From JBFGCA01 sp041567315 (GTDB taxonomy: Bacteria > Acidobacteriota > Thermoanaerobaculia > Multivoradales > JAHEKO01): a stretch of DNA of 61,769 nucleotides. This document shows positions 10,171 to 18,544 of the stretch, piece by piece. Position numbers and translations under genes: made by a program. The DNA is taken from the NCBI GenBank assembly GCA_041567315.1, contig JBFGCA010000012.1:1-61769 (forward strand), written 5' to 3'. The first letter of the stretch is position 1. Each line of letters starts with the position of its first letter. The notes below the pieces were generated by a model that made no database searches, was not told the DNA's origin, and saw only the letters and a list, made by a program, of their open reading frames with translations.

Positions 10171-10793
10171 GTCTGACCTCCTTCGCTCTGCTCGACCCAG
10201 GCCTCGCCGTCCCACTTGCGGAGCGTCACCTGGCCGGTGGCCGGCGGATCGAGCCGCACCTCGAGATAGTTGCCGCGGGTGTCGGCCACTCGCAGGGCGC
10301 CGCCGTCGCGGGCCGAGCCGTCGCCGGCGAAGACCACGGCGTTGGGCGTGAAGTCCTCGAATTCGGTCAGACCGTCGACCGCCTGCTGCCCCTCGGGGGC
10401 CGAGAAGGCGACCCCGCGCGGCAGCGGGTGGCGGCGGATCTCGTAGTCGGTCATCCGCCAGTCGGTCTCGTCGGGGTCGATCTCGAACGTCTCGTTACCG
10501 TCGACGTCGGCCCAGGCGATGATCTCGCCGCTGTCGAGGTCGAGCCGCACCACGCAGGGCACGCCGCGCTGGACGGCCTCGAGCCGCGCCCGCTTGAGCA
10601 GCACGGCGCAGCTGCGGGTGAAACCCTCGAGCTTGGTGCGGTAGATCAGGTTCTGGAGGGCGGGAAAGGCCAGCCCGCTGATCACCCCCACCAGGGCCAC
10701 GATCAGCACCAGCTCGACCAGGGTGAACCCCCGGCCGGCGTTGTTGTCGACCCGGCGACCCCTGATCGGGCGGCGCGGTGACACGGCTTCCAT
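10155..10793 (-). CDS. fimT: FimT/GspH-type minor pseudopilin, first gene of the pilin operon
   Basis: 212-aa minor pilin with cleavage site G/FTLVELVLIVALVGVISGL and a GspH/FimT-like domain (FTRSCAVLLKRARLEAVQRGVPCVVRLD). The predicted sigma-54 promoter at 10810-10824 would start transcription near 10798. That leaves only about five bases before the ATG at 10793, so the in-frame GTG at 10784, preceded by GGAAG, is a serious alternative start. It leads the fimT-pilV-pilW-pilX-pilY1 operon. FimT in relatives is a minor pilin linked to DNA uptake, but that function is not proven here. Confidence 0.87.
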   Translation of the reverse strand: MEAVSPRRPIRGRRVDNNAGRGFTLVELVLIVALVGVISGLAFPALQNLIYRTKLEGFTRSCAVLLKRARLEAVQRGVPCVVRLDLDSGEIIAWADVDGNETFEIDPDETDWRMTDYEIRRHPLPRGVAFSAPEGQQAVDGLTEFEDFTPNAVVFAGDGSARDGGALRVADTRGNYLEVRLDPPATGQVTLRKWDGEAWVEQSEGGQTWTWH

Positions 10794-10809
10794 GACGCAC
10801 GAGGAAGCC

Positions 10810-10824
10810 GCAAGCCCGGTGCCA
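10810..10824 (-). promoter_or_regulatory. Sigma-54 (-24/-12) promoter of the minor-pilin operon
   Basis: On the minus strand the sequence reads TGGCAC, five bases, TTGC, which matches the sigma-54 consensus and its exact GG-GC spacing. It sits just upstream of fimT. PilR, a sigma-54 activator, is encoded at 37663-39078, so PilS-PilR control is likely (inference). Confidence 0.72.
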
Positions 10825-10972
10825 TCCGGCAGCAACCGCCCCTTCGGTCACTAACCGACTGAACCGCAAAGAGTTCGCTCGTTTGTTGCGAGAGTTAAAT
10901 ACTTCACAGGGCTGCCGCGCATGGGACCAGGCCCTGGCAAAAGTTGTCAAAACCCCGCCCCTCGCCTTGGGC

Positions 10973-10978
10973 TATCCT
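10973..10978 (+). promoter_or_regulatory. Possible -10 box (TATCCT) six bases before an ATG
   Basis: TATCCT ends six bases before the ATG of the START-like pseudogene, with no Shine-Dalgarno between. This spacing fits a leaderless transcript. I see no good -35, so the call is weak. Confidence 0.25.
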
Positions 10979-10984
10979 CGCGAC

Positions 10985-11494
10985 ATGGTCGAGGCAATCC
11001 GTGAAGGCGACATCCCCGGCGTCCAGCTACGGTGTCGGCGGTGGCTGCCGGTGCCCGCCGAGGAGGTCTGGCGCTGGTTGACGGAGGCTGAGCCGCTCGG
11101 CCGCTGGCTCGCCGGCAAGGCGAGGGTGAAGACCGGCCCGGGTGGCGGCCTCGAGCTCGCCGGGCAGGCCTAAGACGGTTCAGCGTTGCGCGAGGAGGCG
11201 AAGACGCTGGCCTTCGAGCCGCCGCGACTCTGGGTGCTGTCGTTCCGGCAGCCCGCCTGGCCGGCCGCCACGCGCCTCACTCTGGAGCTGACCCCGGGCG
11301 AGACGGCGCCGGGTGAGACGCCCAGCCGCTGGGCGGCCGGGCTCGGACCCCGGGCCGTCTGCGAGCTGTCGGTCCTCCAGCAGGGCTTCGAGCACCTGCC
11401 GCTCTCCGAGTGCTTGACCATCTGGGAGGCCTACCGGCGCCGCTGGCGCTCGGCGCTCGACCGGCTGGCCGGCGCTCTGGCGGCGCCCGAATGA
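10985..11494 (+). pseudogene. AHSA1/SRPBCC (START-like) domain gene broken by an in-frame TAA
   Basis: The two halves lie in one reading frame and together make one SRPBCC/AHSA1-type protein of about 169 aa. The first half (RRWLPVPAEEVWRWLTEAEPLGRWLAG..) holds the N-terminal strand and helix motif. The second half (LAFEPPRLWVLSFRQP..TRLTLELTP) holds the beta sheet and C-terminal helix. They are separated only by TAA at 11171-11173. No frameshift is needed. Either this is a recent nonsense mutation or a sequencing error; a TTG at 11186 could restart the second half. AHSA1-like proteins bind small hydrophobic ligands or act as ArsR-linked partners; function here is unknown. Confidence 0.7.
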
Positions 11495-11579
11495 CGGGAC
11501 CCCGCGGGCGGAGCGCACCCGGCAGTGCGCGGCCGACGGGCCCTGCCGAGCCTGAGGTCGGCGATGCGCCTGCGGTGGG

Positions 11580-12488
11580 TCAGCCGAGCAGATCGCCGAG
11601 CGCTCCCCCGACCTCGGGGAAGCGGAACTCGTAGCCCGCGGCCAGGAGCTTCGACGGCACCGCCCGCTGCCCGTCGAGCAGCAGGGTGGCCATCTCGCCG
11701 AGCGCCAGCTTGAGGGCCGGCGCCGGCGCCGGCAGCAGGCTGGGACGGCGCAGCGTCCGGCCCAGCGCGCGGCTGAACTCGCGATTGGTCACCGGGGCCG
11801 GCGCGGTGAGGTTGAACGGCCCGGTGGCCTCGGGATGCTCGAGGAGGAACCGCAAGGCGCCCGCCTCGTCGGCGAGGTGGATCCAGGGGAGCCATTGGCG
11901 GCCGCTGCCCAGCGGCCCGCCGGCGAACAGCCGGAAGGGCAGGACCATCCGCGGCAGGGCACCGCCGCGGGTGCTCAAGACCACGCCGGTCCGGACCACC
12001 GGGCGGCGCACGCCCAGCTCCTCGACCGGCGCGCTGGCCGCCTCCCATTCCCGGCACACCGAGGCCAGGAAGTCGTCGCCCGGCGCCGCCGCCTCGTCCA
12101 GCTCCTCGTCGCCGCGGGGACCGTAGTAGCCAACCGCCGAGCCCTGGACCAGCACCGCTGGCCGCCGCGCCGACCGCGCGAACGCCTCGGCCACCGCCCG
12201 GCTGGAGTCCACCCGGCTGTCGCGGATCGCCCGCTTGCGCCGCGCGGTCCAGCGCCCGCCGGCGATGCTGGCGCCGGCCAGGTGGACGAAGGCCTCGGCG
12301 CCCTCGACGAGCGGCGCCAGCGCCGCCGCCGAGCGGCCGTCCCACTCCTCTACCTCGACCCCGGCCGGCAAGGAGGCCACCCGCGAGGGGTCGCGGCTCA
12401 GCACCACCGCCTGGTGGCCGGCCAGCGCCAGCTCGTCGCAGAGGGCGCGGCCGATCAGCCCCGAGCCGCCGCCGATCACCACCCGCAT
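11580..12488 (-). CDS. TIGR01777-family NAD(P)-dependent epimerase (YfcH-like)
   Basis: 302-aa extended short-chain dehydrogenase. Rossmann motif GGGSGLIGRAL at the N-terminus, the family block HLAGASIAGGRWTARRKRAIRDSR near 70-95, GSAVGYYGPRGDEELDE near 117, and a C-terminal DUF1731 segment (LPAPAPALKLALGEMATLLLDGQRAVPSKL). This is the bacterial YfcH / SDR39U1 family, cytoplasmic, with no firmly known substrate. It is the last gene of the minus-strand set manC-trmB-ABC-epimerase, 9 nt after the ABC gene. Confidence 0.9.
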   Translation of the reverse strand: MRVVIGGGSGLIGRALCDELALAGHQAVVLSRDPSRVASLPAGVEVEEWDGRSAAALAPLVEGAEAFVHLAGASIAGGRWTARRKRAIRDSRVDSSRAVAEAFARSARRPAVLVQGSAVGYYGPRGDEELDEAAAPGDDFLASVCREWEAASAPVEELGVRRPVVRTGVVLSTRGGALPRMVLPFRLFAGGPLGSGRQWLPWIHLADEAGALRFLLEHPEATGPFNLTAPAPVTNREFSRALGRTLRRPSLLPAPAPALKLALGEMATLLLDGQRAVPSKLLAAGYEFRFPEVGGALGDLLG

Positions 12489-12497
12489 GGGGCGATG

Positions 12498-14234
12498 CTA
12501 CACCGCCGCCAGCTCCTCCTCGAGCCGCTGCCGCCGCTCCAGCTCGGCGTAGAGCCCGCCGGCCGCCAGCAGCTCGGCGTGCCGGCCGCGCTCGGCCACC
12601 GCACCACTCTCCAGCACCAGGATGAGGTCGGCCTCGCGGACCGCCGAGATGCGGTGCGAGACCAGCAGCACCGTGCGGCCGGCGAACACCCCCTGGAGGT
12701 TGCCCAGGATCTCGCTCTCGGTGCGGGTGTCGACCGCCGACAGGCAGTCGTCGAGCAGCAGCAGCCGCGGCCGGCGAAGCAGCGCCCGGGCCAGCGCCAC
12801 CCGCTGTTTCTGGCCGCCCGACAGCGTGATGCCGCGCTCACCGACCACGGTGTCGAGACCGCGCGGGAAGTCGGCCAGGTCCCGCTCCAGCCCGGCCAGC
12901 CGCGCCGCCTCGGCGATCTCGCCGGCGCCGGCCCGCGGCCGGCCGAGGGCGATGTTGGCGGCCACCGTGGTCGAGAACAGGAAGGTCTCCTGCGGCACCA
13001 CCGCCATCGCCTCGCGCAGCGTGGCGAGCGGCAGCCGGCGGACGTCCACCCCGTCCAGGAACACGGTCTCCGGCGGCGGTTCGTACAGCCGGGCGACGAG
13101 CGCCAGCAGGGTGCTCTTGCCGGCGCCGGTGCGCCCCACCACCGCCACCGTGGCGCCGGCCGGCGCCTCGAACGAGATCCCCGAAAGCACCGGCGGCCCG
13201 CCGTCGTAGGCGAAGTCGAGGTGGCGGCAGGCCACCGCGCCGCGCAGCAGCACCTCGACCGTGGGCTCGACGTCGCGCACCACCGGCTCGGTGTCGAGCA
13301 CCTTCAGGATGCGGCCCAGCGAGGCGCTCCCCCGCTGCACCAGGTTGACCACCCAGCCGACGGCGATCATCGGCCACACCAGCTTGGCCAGAAAAAGCGT
13401 GAAGGTGACGAACTCGCCGATCGAGATCCGGCCCCGCGCCGCCAACAGCCCGCCGTAGCCCAACACCGCTACGAAGCCGACGCCGTGGAGCGCCTCGAGC
13501 AGCGGGTGGAAGGCCGAGGTCCAGCGGATCAGCCGCCGGTTGCGCTCCACGTACTCGCGGTCGACCACCGCAAAGCGCTCCTGCTCGGCCCGCTCGCGGG
13601 CGTAGGCCCGCACCAGCCGCGCCCCGGCCAGGTTCTCCTGGACGGCCGCCGACAGCGCCGCGAACTGCTCCTGCACGCGGTCGAAGAGGGCGTGGATCCG
13701 CTGTCCGAAGCTCTGGGTCACCAGCGCCACCAGCGGCAGCGGCGCCAGCGCCAGCAGGGTGAGGCCGGCGTGGATGCGGAGCATGAAGAACAGCGCCCCG
13801 GCGGCGGTGAAGACGGTGTTGGCGCCGTACATGATCGCCGGCCCGCAGAGCATTCGCACCGCCTGCAGATCGTTGGTGCCGCGGGCCATCAGGTCGCCGA
13901 TGGCGGAGCGCTGATAGAAGGCCGGATCGAGCCGGGTGAGATGGGCGAAGTAGCGGTCGCGGAGATCGAACTCGACGTGGCGGCTGACCGCCACCAGGAT
14001 CCGCCGCTGCAGGAAACTGAAGACGCCCTGCACCAGGGTGATGCCGAGCAGCAGTCCAGCGTAGCCCAGCAGCGCCCGCGGCGTCACCTCCTCGCGCAGC
14101 GCGTCCACCGCCCGGCCGACGACCAGCGGCGCCGCCAGCCCCACCAGCGCCGCCCCCAGGATCGACAGCAGGCCGGCGGCGACCCGCCCCCGGTACTTCC
14201 AGAAGTAGGGTCCGAGGGCCGCCAGCCGCCTCAC
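12498..14234 (-). CDS. ABC exporter half-transporter (permease-ATPase fusion)
   Basis: 578-aa type I half-size ABC exporter of the MsbA/MdlB kind, inner membrane, probably a dimer exporting a lipid, drug or other hydrophobic compound. Six-helix membrane domain (about 1-310), then ATPase with Walker A GRTGAGKST near 368, Q-loop VVPQETFLFSTT, signature LSGGQKQR near 471, Walker B LLLLDDCLSAVD near 489 and H-loop VSHR. The GTG start overlaps the trmB stop (GTGA), so it is coupled to trmB. The open frame extends far upstream through trmB and manC, but those parts do not encode this protein. The substrate is not evident. Confidence 0.92.
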   Translation of the reverse strand: MRRLAALGPYFWKYRGRVAAGLLSILGAALVGLAAPLVVGRAVDALREEVTPRALLGYAGLLLGITLVQGVFSFLQRRILVAVSRHVEFDLRDRYFAHLTRLDPAFYQRSAIGDLMARGTNDLQAVRMLCGPAIMYGANTVFTAAGALFFMLRIHAGLTLLALAPLPLVALVTQSFGQRIHALFDRVQEQFAALSAAVQENLAGARLVRAYARERAEQERFAVVDREYVERNRRLIRWTSAFHPLLEALHGVGFVAVLGYGGLLAARGRISIGEFVTFTLFLAKLVWPMIAVGWVVNLVQRGSASLGRILKVLDTEPVVRDVEPTVEVLLRGAVACRHLDFAYDGGPPVLSGISFEAPAGATVAVVGRTGAGKSTLLALVARLYEPPPETVFLDGVDVRRLPLATLREAMAVVPQETFLFSTTVAANIALGRPRAGAGEIAEAARLAGLERDLADFPRGLDTVVGERGITLSGGQKQRVALARALLRRPRLLLLDDCLSAVDTRTESEILGNLQGVFAGRTVLLVSHRISAVREADLILVLESGAVAERGRHAELLAAGGLYAELERRQRLEEELAAV

Positions 14235-14905
14235 GCCGCGCTCCCGGCCAGCACCCCGCACCCCCCGCACGGGTGCAGCAGGTCGGCCCCGGCCGGCGCC
14301 AGCCGGGTCGCCTCGAGCCGGCGGATCGGCCGGGCCTGGAGCCGGTACTTGGCCTCGTAGTTGGTGCGCGCGCCGTCGGCCCAGGGCCGGCGGCGGCGGC
14401 GCACCGCCACCCCGGGATGGGCACCGAGCACCTCCTCGACCAGCGTCCCGTACTCGGCGTGGTCGGTGGCGAAGAACAGCCGCCCGCCGGGAGCCAGCAG
14501 CGCCAGCACCAGATCGACCGTCTCGACGTCCAGCAGCCGCCGCTTCTGGTGCCGGCTCTTGGGCCAGGGATCGGGGAAGTAGACGTGGACCGCGGCCGCG
14601 AACCCGGCCGGCAGGACCGCCGACATCAGATAGAGGGCCTCGCCCCGGATCAACACTACCCGCTCGAGACCGCGGCGCCGCATCCGCTGGCGGACCAGGC
14701 GGTAGTACTTGCCGGCCACCTCGACCCCCACCAGCCGCGCCGCCGGCTCCTGGCCGGCGCGGTCCAGAAGGTAACGGCCCTTGCCGAAGCCAAGCTCCAC
14801 CTCCCAGGGGGGTCCGCCGGGGACCAGCTCGTCGAGCGGCAGCGGCAGCGCGAGATCGGCCAGACCCAGCTCGCGGTCGCCGACTGAGACCTTCACGCGC
14901 TTCAT
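14231..14905 (-). CDS. trmB: tRNA (guanine-N7-)-methyltransferase
   Basis: 224-aa SAM-dependent methyltransferase that makes m7G46 in tRNA. The SAM-binding region is VELGFGKGRYLL near 35-47. The TrmB signature VYFPDPWPKSRHQKRRL lies near 107-123, and the C-terminal TNYEAKYR matches the conserved TxYE motif. After it comes an unusual Cys-containing tail (HPCGGCGVL). It lies 21 nt after manC and overlaps the ABC gene start by four bases. Confidence 0.94.
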   Translation of the reverse strand: MKRVKVSVGDRELGLADLALPLPLDELVPGGPPWEVELGFGKGRYLLDRAGQEPAARLVGVEVAGKYYRLVRQRMRRRGLERVVLIRGEALYLMSAVLPAGFAAAVHVYFPDPWPKSRHQKRRLLDVETVDLVLALLAPGGRLFFATDHAEYGTLVEEVLGAHPGVAVRRRRRPWADGARTNYEAKYRLQARPIRRLEATRLAPAGADLLHPCGGCGVLAGSAA

Positions 14906-14926
14906 CCCACAGCGTTTGCCGCCGGT

Positions 14927-15997
14927 CTAGAGCAGCCCGTCCAACCCCTCTTCGCGCAGGCGGGCGACCAGCCGGCCGACCTCCTGGGAGCGCTCGCGGG
15001 GGACCACCAGCACGGCGTCGCCGGCGCGCACCACCACCACACCCTCGAGCCCCACGGCGGCGATCACGCCGTCGGCGGCGATCAGCAGACAGTCGCGGCA
15101 GTCCTCGGCCAGCGTCCGCCCGCGGCCGACCTTGCCGGCCACGTTGCCCGAGGCGTCGGCCGCCCCGTCCTCGGCCAGCGCCTCCCACAGCGCCAGCCAG
15201 GAGCCCAGGTCGCTCCAGCCGCAGTCGAGCGGCAGGGCGGCGAGACCGGCGGCGTGCTCCATCACGCCGTGGTCGATCGAGATCGCCGGTAGCCGCGGAT
15301 AGAGCTCGGTGAGCCGGTCCGGTTGGCGGGCGATCTGTTCGAGCCCGGCGGCCAGCTCGGGCTGGTGGGCGGCGAGCGCCGCCAGCAGGGTCTCGCCGCG
15401 GAAGACGAAGATGCCGGCGTTCCAAAGGTGGCCGCCGCCCTCGAAGAAGCGCCGGGCGGTCTCGGGATCGGGCTTCTCGGTGAACCGCGCCACCCGCCGC
15501 AGCCCGCTCGCCTCTTCGAGGGTCTCGGCCAGCTCCAGATGCCCGTAGCCCGGCTCGGGGCGGGTCGGGGTCACCCCCAGGGTCAGGATCTCGTCGCGCT
15601 CGCCGGTCAGCCGGGCGGCCGCGGCCAGGGTGCGCCGGAAGGCCTCGGCGTCGGCCATCCGGTGGTCCGCCGGCAGCACCGCGACGACGCCCCCGCGCAG
15701 CGGCGCCGGCATCGAGCGCACCGCCCAGCCGATGGCCGCCGCCGTGTTGCGTCCTTCGGGCTCGCCCAGCACCTGCGCCGCCGGCACCTCGGGGAGCTGG
15801 CGGCGCACCTCGCCGGCCAGCTCACCGGTAGTGCACACCCAGGTGGCCGCCGGCTCGACCAGCGGCCGCAGCCGGTCGAAGGTGGTCTGGAGCAGGGTGC
15901 GCTCCCCCTCGAGAGCCAGGAACTGCTTGGGGCGCCGGCGGCGGCTGAGGGGCCAGAACCGCTTGCCGCTCCCCCCCGCCAGGATGAGTGCCTGCAT
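14927..15997 (-). CDS. manC: Mannose-1-phosphate guanylyltransferase
   Basis: 356-aa cytoplasmic enzyme making GDP-mannose from mannose-1-phosphate and GTP for surface polysaccharides. Motifs in order: AGGSGKRFWPLSR..PKQFL (nucleotide and metal site), EPEGRNTAAA near 88, FTEKPD near 175, WNAGIFVF near 190 and the DLGSW block near 270. It contains only the nucleotidyltransferase part; no phosphomannose isomerase domain follows. The ATG at 15997 starts directly at the conserved MQALILAGGSG; a GTG three codons upstream is possible. It heads the minus operon with trmB, an ABC exporter and an epimerase. Confidence 0.93.
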   Translation of the reverse strand: MQALILAGGSGKRFWPLSRRRRPKQFLALEGERTLLQTTFDRLRPLVEPAATWVCTTGELAGEVRRQLPEVPAAQVLGEPEGRNTAAAIGWAVRSMPAPLRGGVVAVLPADHRMADAEAFRRTLAAAARLTGERDEILTLGVTPTRPEPGYGHLELAETLEEASGLRRVARFTEKPDPETARRFFEGGGHLWNAGIFVFRGETLLAALAAHQPELAAGLEQIARQPDRLTELYPRLPAISIDHGVMEHAAGLAALPLDCGWSDLGSWLALWEALAEDGAADASGNVAGKVGRGRTLAEDCRDCLLIAADGVIAAVGLEGVVVVRAGDAVLVVPRERSQEVGRLVARLREEGLDGLL

Positions 15998-16111
15998 CCC
16001 CGAGACCTTTCCGGCGAACCGCCGCACAGTATCACCCGCCCTGCGGCGCCGGGGCGGACGAAACGCGGCGGGCCGCCGGGCATCTAAGATCGGCGGAGGA
16101 GGTGGCCAACA

Positions 16112-17098
16112 ATGCCAGCCGTCCGCATCCCGCCGTCGTGGAGCCTCGCCGAGCGACTCGCCACCCCCGAGAGCGTCTACCTCGACCGCCGCCAGGTGCT
16201 GGCCGGGCTGGGTCTGGGCACCCTGGCCGCCGCCGGCCTGGGCCTGCCGCGGCCGGCGGCAGCGGCCACCCGCGGCATGCTCGAGCCGGCGGTCGGACGG
16301 CGCTGGGCCGACCGCTTCCCGGCGGCCCGCAACCAGGCGTACGGCCTGGGCGACCGCCCGCTGACCGCCGAGGAGGTCGCGGCGCGCTACAACAACTTCT
16401 ACGAGTTCACCACCGACAAGGAGCGGGTCTGGGAGCTGGCCGCGCGCTACCCCCTCGACGGTTGGGAGGTCGAGGTCGGCGGGCTGGTGGCCCGGCCGCG
16501 CACCCTCGATCTCGGGGAGCTGCTCACCGGCTTTCCGCTCGAGGAGCGGCTCTACCGCTTCCGCTGCGTCGAGCGCTGGGCGATGCAGGTGCCGTGGACC
16601 GGCTACCCGCTGGCGCGGCTGATCGACCACCTGGAGCCGCTGGGGTCGGCCCGCTACGTGCGCTTCGTCTCGTTCGAGGACCGGCCCAATCTGCCCGGCC
16701 AGCGCAACTCGCCATGGTACCCGTGGCCCTACTTCGAGGGGCTGCGGCTCGACGAGGCGCGACACGAGCTGGCCTTCGTGGTGGTCGGGATCTACGGTCA
16801 CGCGCTGCCGATGCAGCACGGCGCGCCCTGGCGCCTGGCGCTGCCCTGGAAGTATGGCTACAAGGGACCCAAGTCGGTGGTGCGGATCGAGTTCACCGCC
16901 GAGGAGCCGCAGACCTTCTGGCACCAGGCGGCGCCCACCGAGTACGGCTTCTACTCCAACATCGACCCCGGCAGGCCCCACCCGCGCTGGAGCCAGGCGG
17001 TCGAGCGCGACATCGGCACCGGCGAGACCCGCCCCACCCTGCCGTACGGCGGCTACGCCGAACAGGTGGCGGCGCTCTACACCGGCAAGGAGTTCTAG
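16112..17098 (+). CDS. msrP: MsrP-type molybdopterin methionine sulfoxide reductase, catalytic subunit
   Basis: 328-aa periplasmic molybdoenzyme (YedY/MsrP) that reduces methionine sulfoxide in envelope proteins. Twin-arginine signal DRRQVLAGLGLGTLAAAGLGL near 24-45, so it folds with its cofactor before export. The molybdenum-ligating Cys is C152 in RFRCVERWAMQVPWTG. Family blocks such as YNNFYEF, SFEDRPN and LPWKYGYKGPKS are intact. GGAGGAGG precedes the ATG. The heme partner MsrQ is not adjacent, so the electron donor is elsewhere or different. The gene is divergent from manC and its stop overlaps the opposing decarboxylase stop at CTAG (17095-17098). Confidence 0.93.
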   Translation: MPAVRIPPSWSLAERLATPESVYLDRRQVLAGLGLGTLAAAGLGLPRPAAAATRGMLEPAVGRRWADRFPAARNQAYGLGDRPLTAEEVAARYNNFYEFTTDKERVWELAARYPLDGWEVEVGGLVARPRTLDLGELLTGFPLEERLYRFRCVERWAMQVPWTGYPLARLIDHLEPLGSARYVRFVSFEDRPNLPGQRNSPWYPWPYFEGLRLDEARHELAFVVVGIYGHALPMQHGAPWRLALPWKYGYKGPKSVVRIEFTAEEPQTFWHQAAPTEYGFYSNIDPGRPHPRWSQAVERDIGTGETRPTLPYGGYAEQVAALYTGKEF

Positions 17099-18531
17099 GC
17101 CCCGGCCAGCCGGGCCGCCGTCCCGCGCACCAGCTCCCAGGCGCGGTCGACGTGCGCCTCGGTGGTCTTGAGGTTGCCGATCGCGGCGCGCAGGGTGTAG
17201 CGGTCGGCCAGCCGGGTGTGCGAGAGCAGCACCGGGCCGGCGGCGTTGACCTCGTCGAGCAGCCGCTCGTTGGCGGCGTCGCGCTCGGTCCCGGACTCCC
17301 CGATCAGCCACCGGAAGCAGACCGTCGAGAACGGAATCGGCGCCGTCAGCTCGAAATCGGGCGCCGAGTCGATCTTCCGGGCCAGCCGCCGGGCGAGCCG
17401 GCAATGCTCCCGGATCCGAGCCTGGAGCCCCTCGACCCCGAAGGCGCGGATCACCATCCACAGTTTGAGCGCCCGGAACCGCCGGCCGAGCTGGACGCCG
17501 AGGTCCATCAGGTTGACGACCTCGGCCTCCCGGCTCTGCAGATAGTCGGGGACCAGCGAGAAGGCGCCGCGCAGCCCCTCGAGATCGCGCACGAAGAGCA
17601 CCGAGCAGTCGACCTGTGTGAACAGCCACTTGTGCGGGTTGACGACGATCGAGTCGGCCTCCTGCCAGCCTTCGAAGTGGTGGCGGAGCTCGGGACAGAC
17701 CGCGGCGCTGCCGGCGTAGGCGGCGTCGACGTGGAGCCAGAGCTGCTCGCGGCGGCAGATCGCCGCCACCTCGGCCAGCGGGTCGACGCTGGTCGTCGAG
17801 GTGGTGCCGGCGGTGGCCACCACCGCCATCGGCAACCGGCCGGCCGCCCGGTCGGCCGCCACCGCCTCGGCCAGCGCCTCGGGCCGCAGCCGGAACTCTC
17901 CGTCGCAGGGCAGCCGGCGCACGTTGTCGAGCCCGACTCCCAGGGTCATCGCCGCCTTGTCGCACGAGGAGTGCGCCTGGTCGCTCCAGTAGACGGTCAG
18001 CGGCGGCACCTCCGGCCGGCCGGCCAGACCGGCCTCGCGCACCCCGAGGCCGGGCAGCCGGTGGCGGGCGGCGGCCAGCGCCACCAGCGTCGACGTCGAC
18101 GCCGTGTCGTTGACGTGCCCGGCGAACTCCTTCGGCAGACCCACCATGCCGCGCAGCCAGTCGCAGACCCGGAGCTCGAGCTCGGTCGCCGCCGGCGAGG
18201 TGCGCCACAGCATGGCGTTGACGTTCAAGGCGGCGGCCAGGGTCTCCCCCACCAGCCCGGGGCCCGAGCCGGTGATCGCGAAGTAGGCCATGAAACCGGG
18301 GTGGTTCCAGTGGGTCACCGCCGGCTCGATCAGCTCGCGGTAGTCCTCCAGGATGCGGTCCAGCGGCTCGCCGGTCGCGGGCGGCGCCGCCGGCAGCCGC
18401 GCCGCCACCTCGCCCGGCCGCACCCGCGGCAGCACCGGGTAGCGCTCGACCCCTTCGAGGTAGTCGGCGGCCAGGTCGGCGGCGCGATGGAGGGCGCGCC
18501 GCAGCTCGTCGCTCGGGAGGTCGCCGGCCAT
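17095..18531 (-). CDS. PLP-dependent group II (aromatic-L-amino-acid type) decarboxylase
   Basis: 478-aa fold-type I PLP enzyme of the DDC/TDC/GAD family. The PLP lysine is in NPHKWLFTQVDCS near residue 302. The cofactor motif HVDAAYAGSAA, the substrate region THWNHPGFMAYF and the loop DLGVQLGRRFRALKLW are all intact. Length is normal. Substrate could be Tyr, Trp, DOPA, Phe or another amino acid; I cannot assign it. It starts 13 nt after the SurA/DsbA-like lipoprotein gene and probably shares its promoter. Confidence 0.9.
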   Translation of the reverse strand: MAGDLPSDELRRALHRAADLAADYLEGVERYPVLPRVRPGEVAARLPAAPPATGEPLDRILEDYRELIEPAVTHWNHPGFMAYFAITGSGPGLVGETLAAALNVNAMLWRTSPAATELELRVCDWLRGMVGLPKEFAGHVNDTASTSTLVALAAARHRLPGLGVREAGLAGRPEVPPLTVYWSDQAHSSCDKAAMTLGVGLDNVRRLPCDGEFRLRPEALAEAVAADRAAGRLPMAVVATAGTTSTTSVDPLAEVAAICRREQLWLHVDAAYAGSAAVCPELRHHFEGWQEADSIVVNPHKWLFTQVDCSVLFVRDLEGLRGAFSLVPDYLQSREAEVVNLMDLGVQLGRRFRALKLWMVIRAFGVEGLQARIREHCRLARRLARKIDSAPDFELTAPIPFSTVCFRWLIGESGTERDAANERLLDEVNAAGPVLLSHTRLADRYTLRAAIGNLKTTEAHVDRAWELVRGTAARLAGA

Positions 18532-18544
18532 CGCGGCGCCGGCG

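Noticed and set aside
11171..11173. TAA in the START-like gene as a recoded codon
   Set aside because: No known bacterial recoding of TAA fits, and no recoding signal is visible. A nonsense mutation or sequence error is simpler.
12498..15425. Continuous open frame joining the ABC exporter with upstream sequence
   Set aside because: The upstream part is the shadow of trmB and manC in another frame. The true start is the GTG at 14234, which overlaps the trmB stop.
16112..17098. msrPQ operon
   Set aside because: No heme-binding MsrQ membrane gene is adjacent to msrP. The b-type protein at 57240 is too far away and different in layout to be assigned as MsrQ.
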